NCBI GenBank assembly: GCA_029063085.1
Contig: JAIDOW010000099.1
Coordinates: 1-56,757 of the forward strand
DNA from: Lachnospiraceae bacterium
Lineage (GTDB): Bacteria; Bacillota; Clostridia; Lachnospirales; Lachnospiraceae
Direction: 5' to 3'
DNA: 56,757 nt
Part shown: one piece after another, positions 51,772 through 56,757 of the stretch
Layout of the letters: each line of letters begins with the position of its first letter
Position numbering within the stretch: the stretch's first letter is position 1
Position numbers and translations under genes: made by a program
The notes under the pieces: model-generated
What the model was told of the DNA's origin: nothing
The model's database searches: none
The model's input: the letters and a program-made list of their open reading frames with translations, nothing else

Positions 51772-53112
51772 TTAGAGAAAACTCAGAAAAGCCGGAATCA
51801 TGATCATAAGCATGATGACTAGCAGTAAAAGTATCATCGGTCCCAGCAGTCTGGTCCCTGCTTCTTCGCCATATCTTTTTGCAAGATTCTTCCTTTCTTC
51901 CAATGCCGCCAGCTCCTCCTGTTCAAAAACAGCCGAAATTCCCTTTGCTCCCTTTTTTACATTTCGTTCCAGCAATGTCATTAATTTAATATAACAGGGC
52001 AGCTTTAGCCTTCTTCCCAGCCGGTAATACACCTGTTCCTCTGACATTCCAAGCTCCATACTGTGGCTGGCAATCTTAATCTCTTCCAGCAGCGGCATCT
52101 TATCTTTTGCAGAAGGATTTTCCTTATTTTCTTTCTCATACTCTTCTATCATGATTAGAAAAACATTTTTTACCTGCAAGCCTGCCCCCATTAACAGCAG
52201 CATTTCATTCACAAACCATGGGTAACTTTTCATCAGCCTGTCCCTTCTGCACTGTTCCTTTTTTTTCACATTTTCCTTTTCCCTCAGAACAAGCAGTACT
52301 ACAACAAAGATGCCAAAAAATAATACATGGAGCGGTGTTACTTTTTTCCCGTCGGTTTTTGAAATCTCTACTCCCTGCGTCTTTGCTGGAATTGTGAAGC
52401 CTTCCTGATACAAAGCCCTTTTTTCTTCCTGCTGTAACAGCTGTTTGAGACTTCCAAACAAAATCTCCGTCTCATTTTCTGCCCTGGGGAAAAGTGTTAT
52501 TTCATAAGATTCTTCCATACTGTTTTCCCCATACCAGAGGATAACGGTTACATGGGTGACTATTCCCTGTTCCAAATCTTTTTCCTGATATCCCGCTGCA
52601 AGCAGCTCTTCCTTGGAATTTCTCAGATTCCCCTCATCATCCATTAATGTAAAATCTTCCGGCAGACACTCCATATCAAAGGGATATTCCTTATAATCTA
52701 ATGCAAGATCAAGCGCTTCCGTTACCGTAGACAGCGATTGGTTATCCCCCTTCAAATTATCTTCCAGATAACAAAAGGCCTCTTTCATCTTTTTATCCCG
52801 CTCTTCTTCCGTCAGCATTTTAGGTCTTACCTGTAATGTAAACTGTTCTGTGGTATCCTCCTTTTGCAATAAAAGACCAACCGTCTGCTCACTGCCTCCG
52901 TAACCCTCTTTTTTTATATAAATTTCGCTGCTCTCACTCTGAAAGGTAAGCCCGAAACTTATACTGTTTACAAACAGTATAAGAAAGAGATAATGCATAT
53001 GCTCTCCGATATAATGGATTAGAGAGGATTTGCTTTTTCGTTTTTTTCCCTGTACCCCGGCACCAAGCAAAATAAAAATTATCATATATATAAACCCGTT
53101 TATCATTCTCAT
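51772..53112 (-). CDS. TadC-like platform protein with a large inserted outer domain
   Basis: The C-terminal about 160 residues match the type II secretion F domain of TadC (WFVNEMLLLMGAGLQVKNVF, YRLGRRLKLPCYIKLMTLLE, EAGTRLLGPMILLLLVIML). Unlike ordinary TadC (about 300 residues), this 446-residue protein has two helices at the N terminus (about 1-20 and 40-56), then a hydrophilic region of about 200 residues, predicted extracytoplasmic, before the next helix (about 265-282). Its ATG overlaps the tadB stop by 4 bp. Confidence 0.82.
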   Translation of the reverse strand: MRMINGFIYMIIFILLGAGVQGKKRKSKSSLIHYIGEHMHYLFLILFVNSISFGLTFQSESSEIYIKKEGYGGSEQTVGLLLQKEDTTEQFTLQVRPKMLTEEERDKKMKEAFCYLEDNLKGDNQSLSTVTEALDLALDYKEYPFDMECLPEDFTLMDDEGNLRNSKEELLAAGYQEKDLEQGIVTHVTVILWYGENSMEESYEITLFPRAENETEILFGSLKQLLQQEEKRALYQEGFTIPAKTQGVEISKTDGKKVTPLHVLFFGIFVVVLLVLREKENVKKKEQCRRDRLMKSYPWFVNEMLLLMGAGLQVKNVFLIMIEEYEKENKENPSAKDKMPLLEEIKIASHSMELGMSEEQVYYRLGRRLKLPCYIKLMTLLERNVKKGAKGISAVFEQEELAALEERKNLAKRYGEEAGTRLLGPMILLLLVIMLMIMIPAFLSFL

Positions 53113-53858
53113 ACCTGTATCTCCATAATTCTGCCCGCCCAGATTTCTGCAATATAGATTGCCGCCAGAAAAAAGGTCATTAAAATAATGCCCAGTCCAT
53201 TGTGGTAAAGTACCTGCAAAAACTCTCCGTTACTGATCCGCAGATAAAAAATAATTCCATAGGGCATAATCATCATAATCCGCTCTTCCAGTTTTTTTGC
53301 CGCGATCAATGTATCAATCTCTTCTTCCACAGCTAATTTATCGGAAATGCAGTTAACCGTTTTCTCTATTACCCTAACCACATTACCACCGCTTTTTTTT
53401 GCCACTGCCACAACATTTGCAAAATTCCGGATATCATCAATTCCACTGCGTTCTCCAAAATCCTTCAGCAATATTTCCAATTCCATATTCATTCCCAATC
53501 CGGAAAGAATACTGTTTAATTCTTCAAAAATCACTGCTTTTTTATCATAAATGAGTTCCAGATCCTTTTTCGCATCCGCAAATGCCTTTTCCAATGCATA
53601 TCCCGCCCTAAGGGAGGCTGCTAACGCTTCCATCAATGCTTTAAATTCCAAAATGAGTCTTTTTTTAACCTTTTCCATTTTAACTTTTTTCAATTTTTTA
53701 TAATCCATTACCGCAAAGGGAACCAGAAGCAGACCTGCCTTACAGGAATCATAGAATAAATAACAGATAGCCATACCTTTTAAAAAAATCTTCAGACTGA
53801 ATTCCATCCAGTCTCTCCATGTAAAGTCATACACGTTATATTGTTTCTTTTTCTTCAA
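53109..53858 (-). CDS. TadB-like inner-membrane platform protein
   Basis: This 249-residue type II/IV secretion F-family protein has helices near residues 25-50 and at the C terminus. The cytosolic F domain lies between (LILEFKALMEALAASLRAGY, FGERSGIDDIRNFANVVAVA, KKSGGNVVRVIEKT). With TadC it forms the platform on which the ATPase acts. The start is a TTG at 53858, six bases after GGAGG, inside the 3' end of the ATPase gene (23-bp overlap). Confidence 0.9.
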   Translation of the reverse strand: MKKKKQYNVYDFTWRDWMEFSLKIFLKGMAICYLFYDSCKAGLLLVPFAVMDYKKLKKVKMEKVKKRLILEFKALMEALAASLRAGYALEKAFADAKKDLELIYDKKAVIFEELNSILSGLGMNMELEILLKDFGERSGIDDIRNFANVVAVAKKSGGNVVRVIEKTVNCISDKLAVEEEIDTLIAAKKLEERIMMIMPYGIIFYLRISNGEFLQVLYHNGLGIILMTFFLAAIYIAEIWAGRIMEIQV

Positions 53859-55089
53859 TCATATCCTCCTCCCTATAGCTGTTTTGCAGAAATTTCTGCC
53901 GGTTTATAAGCTGGGCCTTTTGTTCCAGTTTTCCAAAAACTTTTCCCTGTTTTTCCGAGTGTTCCATAAACTGAAAAATCAGATGCTGTTTAATCTCACC
54001 CTCCTCCACTCCTAATACCTCACTGATTTCCAGCACTTTTCTGCTTCCGTCACGAAGTCTTCCTAAATGCACAACAATATCAATTGCCGCCGCTAAATGC
54101 TGTCTAATTGCCAGAACGGGCATATTATATCCCATTAAAATCATGGTTTCCAAACGCAGCAGCATCTCCTTAGCAGAATTACCATGTCCTGTACTGATAC
54201 TTCCATCATGTCCTGTAAGCATACTGTTTGCCATATCCATGGCAGCAGCATCCCTGACTTCGCCCACGATTATTCTGTCAGGCCTCATGCGCAGGGCTGT
54301 TTTTATCAACTGGGACATGGTAATGGCATGTTCCCCTTCCACATTTGCATTTCTTGTCTCAAGACGCACCAGATTGGAAATCCCGTGAATCTGAAGCTCC
54401 GCCGAATCCTCAATCGTAATCACCCGCTCTTTTCCGGGAATATAATTACTGAGTACATTTAAAAAAGTGGTCTTCCCGCTGCCCGTCCCTCCACTGATAA
54501 ATATGTTATATTTTGCCCTTACCAGCATTTTCAAAAAATCTGCTGCCTCTTCCGTGACAGAACCCATTTCTATCAGCCTGTCCATTGTAAAAAAAGTCTT
54601 CGGAAATTTTCTTATGGTCATAACTGCACCATTCAATGCAACCGGCGGCAATACAACATTTACCCTGGAACCATCTTCTAATCTGGCATCTACGATTGGT
54701 TCCGTTTCGTTTACCATACGGTTACACCTGCTGACAATCTGCTGTATCACATTCCTCAGTTTTTCTTCGGAAGAAAAAACCTCTTTTGTTTTATAGATAC
54801 AGCCTCCTTTCTCAATAAATATATTTTCCCTCCCGTTAATCATAATTTCTGAAATTTCTTCTTCCTCCAGAAGTCCCGATAATACATCTAATCCACGGAG
54901 TGTGTTAAATAATTCTTTTTTTAACATCCTTTTCTCTTCCAGTGATAAATAAACATCCTTTGCCCTGACAAATATCTCCTGCTCTATTACTTCATAGATT
55001 TCCGTATCTGAAAGCATCTGTTGTAAATCCAGCTTATCCATCAGCTTCTTTTGCAGAATATCCTTTTCTTTTTCTACCTTATTTACCAT
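53836..55089 (-). CDS. Tad secretion ATPase TadA/CpaF
   Basis: This 417-residue hexameric ATPase powers Flp pilus assembly. It has the N-terminal domain (LDVLSGLLEEEEISEIMING), the Walker A loop FISGGTGSGKTTFLN near residue 215, the Asp box ERVITIEDSAELQI, the His-box/Walker B region RMRPDRIIVGEVRDAAAMDM, and the TGHDGS segment. The start at 55089 (MVNKVEKEKD) follows AAGGAG by 7 bases. Length is normal for CpaF. Confidence 0.96.
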   Translation of the reverse strand: MVNKVEKEKDILQKKLMDKLDLQQMLSDTEIYEVIEQEIFVRAKDVYLSLEEKRMLKKELFNTLRGLDVLSGLLEEEEISEIMINGRENIFIEKGGCIYKTKEVFSSEEKLRNVIQQIVSRCNRMVNETEPIVDARLEDGSRVNVVLPPVALNGAVMTIRKFPKTFFTMDRLIEMGSVTEEAADFLKMLVRAKYNIFISGGTGSGKTTFLNVLSNYIPGKERVITIEDSAELQIHGISNLVRLETRNANVEGEHAITMSQLIKTALRMRPDRIIVGEVRDAAAMDMANSMLTGHDGSISTGHGNSAKEMLLRLETMILMGYNMPVLAIRQHLAAAIDIVVHLGRLRDGSRKVLEISEVLGVEEGEIKQHLIFQFMEHSEKQGKVFGKLEQKAQLINRQKFLQNSYREEDMIEEKETI

Positions 55090-55117
55090 TACCATTCTCC
55101 TTTTCGCAGCTGCTGGT

Positions 55118-56038
55118 CTAATCATTTGGACAGAATATATCATCCAGTCTTTGTATATTTTTTTCTCTTTGCTCCATATTAAGAAACTCTAACCCTTTTT
55201 TCATCCCTTCCATCCCATATGCCTCCAAAAGCTTTTCCAGTTTTTCTCTTTTTGCCATTGAGTTTGCTTCCGGAAGATAGGGCACAAGCCAGAAATCAAA
55301 TAATAGAAATATTTCAAAATCCTGTAGTATCCCAGTCCCGATATCAAACAAAATTCCGTTATACCTCTGGTACTCCCGCAATACTTCTACCAGCCATCTT
55401 ATATCTTCTTTTTCCATCCGCTTACTATCAAAAGGTGAAAACGCCGACGGTATCACTCCCGAACTGTTCTCTATCAGGGAAAACAGCTTTTCTTTTTCCC
55501 TTTCCTTTATAAAATATAGAAAATATTCTGTTTCCTCCCTCTGGTATTCATCTCCAAAAAAACTATAATCCTCTAATCCAATATACAGCCACTCCCCATA
55601 CTTTCCACTTGTTGTAATCTCCAGCGCAAGTTCTGTTTTTCCACAACGGCCAACCGGGGAATACATTGCCACCATCTTTTTTGTATGTTTTATGCTGCTC
55701 TTCATCTGGCTTATCATTTTTCGCACACTGTCTTCAATTACTCCTGCACCCTGATAACGGCATACTGCAAAAATACTGTCATTCTTCTTTGCAAACGGCT
55801 TTTCTTCTTCTCTTAGCCACAAAATAAACAGTTCATTATACTCTTCATGCAATTTGTCTAACACTTCTTCATCCGTTGCTGCCAGAATATCCAGCCTTGT
55901 CCTCTTCATATACTCCTCTAAAATATTCCAATCTGTAAATGCTATGATATTCCATTTCCCTTTTCCTCGACGGTTCAAAGCTGCTGCCAGCCTGACGGCA
56001 TACATTTCTTCTTTGTCCAGTATTCCTATTTTTATCAT
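55118..56038 (-). CDS. TadZ/CpaE-like localisation protein
   Basis: The 306-residue protein has an atypical receiver-like N-terminal domain (about residues 1-115; GILDKEEMYAVRLAAALNRR) and a ParA/MinD-like ATPase-fold domain. The P-loop reads MYSPVGRCGKTELALEI, so the signature lysine of deviant Walker A (KGGxGKT) is missing; this is common in TadZ proteins that bind but poorly hydrolyse ATP. FDIGTGILQDFEIFLLFDFW matches the later strands. The start at 56038 has GGGAG 8 bases upstream. TadZ places the pilus machine at the pole or membrane site. Confidence 0.85.
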   Translation of the reverse strand: MIKIGILDKEEMYAVRLAAALNRRGKGKWNIIAFTDWNILEEYMKRTRLDILAATDEEVLDKLHEEYNELFILWLREEEKPFAKKNDSIFAVCRYQGAGVIEDSVRKMISQMKSSIKHTKKMVAMYSPVGRCGKTELALEITTSGKYGEWLYIGLEDYSFFGDEYQREETEYFLYFIKEREKEKLFSLIENSSGVIPSAFSPFDSKRMEKEDIRWLVEVLREYQRYNGILFDIGTGILQDFEIFLLFDFWLVPYLPEANSMAKREKLEKLLEAYGMEGMKKGLEFLNMEQREKNIQRLDDIFCPND

Positions 56039-56061
56039 CCCATTAACTCCCATTTCCGAAT

Positions 56062-56511
56062 TTATATTATATCGCCCAGCCCCATTATCAGCAGGGTACT
56101 GATTGCCACGGGAATGGAAAAATGCAGGGTTTCTTTTTTGATATAAAAAGGATATTTCCTGATCCAGCGTATAGACATTCTGCCAACCGCCAAAACAGCA
56201 CCGGTAAAAAAGGAAAGGACCACAATGGACGGAATACGTTCTGGATAAAAAACAGCCAATACAAGGAGCAGCTTTCCATCCCCTGCTCCCAGCCCTTTTA
56301 TGACATACAGAAAAAACAATGCTGGAAAGAGAACTGCTGCTGTCTTAATCCCCAGCCATACCTCTCCCATTCCCCCAATTCCATATGCACATAACAGTCC
56401 GGCTATTAATCCTGTCATAATATGACCATTCTTAATTTTTCCTTTTTTTATATCTGTATAAACCGCCCCCGATAGCAGCAGACCTACTGCCGCCAGTTTT
56501 ATCCCATTCAT
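56062..56511 (-). CDS. A24-family prepilin peptidase (TadV/CpaA)
   Basis: This 149-residue membrane aspartyl protease processes Flp and TadE/F precursors. Both catalytic aspartates are visible: Asp20 in YTDIKKGKIKN and the Asp in GLGAGDGKLLL (GxGD motif, near residue 74). Five to six membrane helices fit the short CpaA form without a methylase domain. It is the first gene of the operon, with a GGGAGG ribosome binding site and a promoter 35 bp upstream. Confidence 0.94.
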   Translation of the reverse strand: MNGIKLAAVGLLLSGAVYTDIKKGKIKNGHIMTGLIAGLLCAYGIGGMGEVWLGIKTAAVLFPALFFLYVIKGLGAGDGKLLLVLAVFYPERIPSIVVLSFFTGAVLAVGRMSIRWIRKYPFYIKKETLHFSIPVAISTLLIMGLGDII

Positions 56512-56541
56512 TCAGTCAAAATCCTCCCTTTATTTTTTGCC

Positions 56542-56570
56542 ATTATATGCCTCTGGTTCTTCCCTGTCTA
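56542..56570 (-). promoter_or_regulatory. promoter of the Tad pilus operon
   Basis: On the minus strand: TAGACA (56565-56570), 17-bp spacer, TATAAT (56542-56547). The stretch 56571-56757 is very AT-rich and holds no gene I can support. Confidence 0.8.
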
Positions 56571-56757
56571 CGATTATGAATAAACCGGAAGAATAAAATT
56601 AATTGATTCATAAAGAGTCTGTTTTTTTCTTGATTTTTTCAAAGATATTAATTTTAATTCAAAGATTTTTTAATAACAGGAGAGAATTTTTAACAAATTT
56701 TCAAAAATATGTATAAATTCCAATTCCTGTTCCTATAATGAAATATACATAGTAAAT

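Overview
The window reads as a chromosome segment from an anaerobic, AT-rich, low-GC Gram-positive bacterium of the class Clostridia, most likely family Lachnospiraceae. This rests on the F-type ATP synthase operon with AtpI/AtpZ-type leaders, pyruvate formate-lyase (PFL) fermentation genes, a MecA adaptor, Lachnospiraceae-style secreted BIG2 and lectin proteins, an FHA/DUF6382 protein inside a Tad pilus operon, strong AGGAGG ribosome binding sites and TTGACA/TATAAT promoters. I cannot name the species from sequence alone. No tRNA, rRNA, CRISPR array, intact insertion sequence or prophage was seen.

Layout. 1-8200: left-edge start of an unknown gene, then the minus-strand ATP synthase operon (atpZ-like, atpI-like, atpB, E, F, H, A, G, D, C). 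Its c subunit carries the complete Na+-ligand set, so the enzyme may run on sodium. 8550-10267: rpiB and a Sua5-type tRNA t6A synthase. 10428-15735: a very large secreted C-type-lectin/Ig-like protein divergent from a cell-wall amidase. 16699-17541: mecA, bracketed by two inverted copies of a ~150-bp intergenic repeat. 17780-21744: DUF1858 protein, a LacI-fold/GGDEF diguanylate cyclase and a CapA-type phosphoesterase.

22081-25950: fermentation locus. PFL is encoded in pieces: a 679-residue catalytic body lacking its glycyl-radical tail, a 72-residue cysteine-bearing protein related to the tail, and an 80-residue free glycyl-radical domain. The PFL-activating radical SAM enzyme and a 2[4Fe-4S] ferredoxin follow. 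This is the most unusual system in the window.

26377-30161: an operon of an AgrC-like histidine kinase, a LytTR response regulator and a chemoreceptor. A pair of 21-bp-spaced direct repeats precedes its promoter, and a second pair lies just beyond its end. 30499-35078: truncated MerR, two aldo/keto reductases (one a predicted surface lipoprotein), a MATE exporter and a divergent TetR regulator. 35138-42216: two proteins of unknown function, 6-phosphofructokinase and the recombination/replication operon recR-ybaB-dnaX. 42263-43339: a flavodoxin/SCP2 protein that seems to start at ACG. 43400-47331: accessory-looking stretch with two small XRE regulators, a BIG2 protein with 14-residue helical repeats, a DUF6809-like gene with three operator-like dyads, decayed gene ends and a repeated hairpin.

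47332-56511: a complete minus-strand Tad/Flp pilus operon from one promoter near 56555: prepilin peptidase, TadZ-like, TadA/CpaF ATPase, TadB, TadC-like, Flp pilin, DUF5702 protein, two TadE/F-like pseudopilins and a DUF6382/FHA protein.
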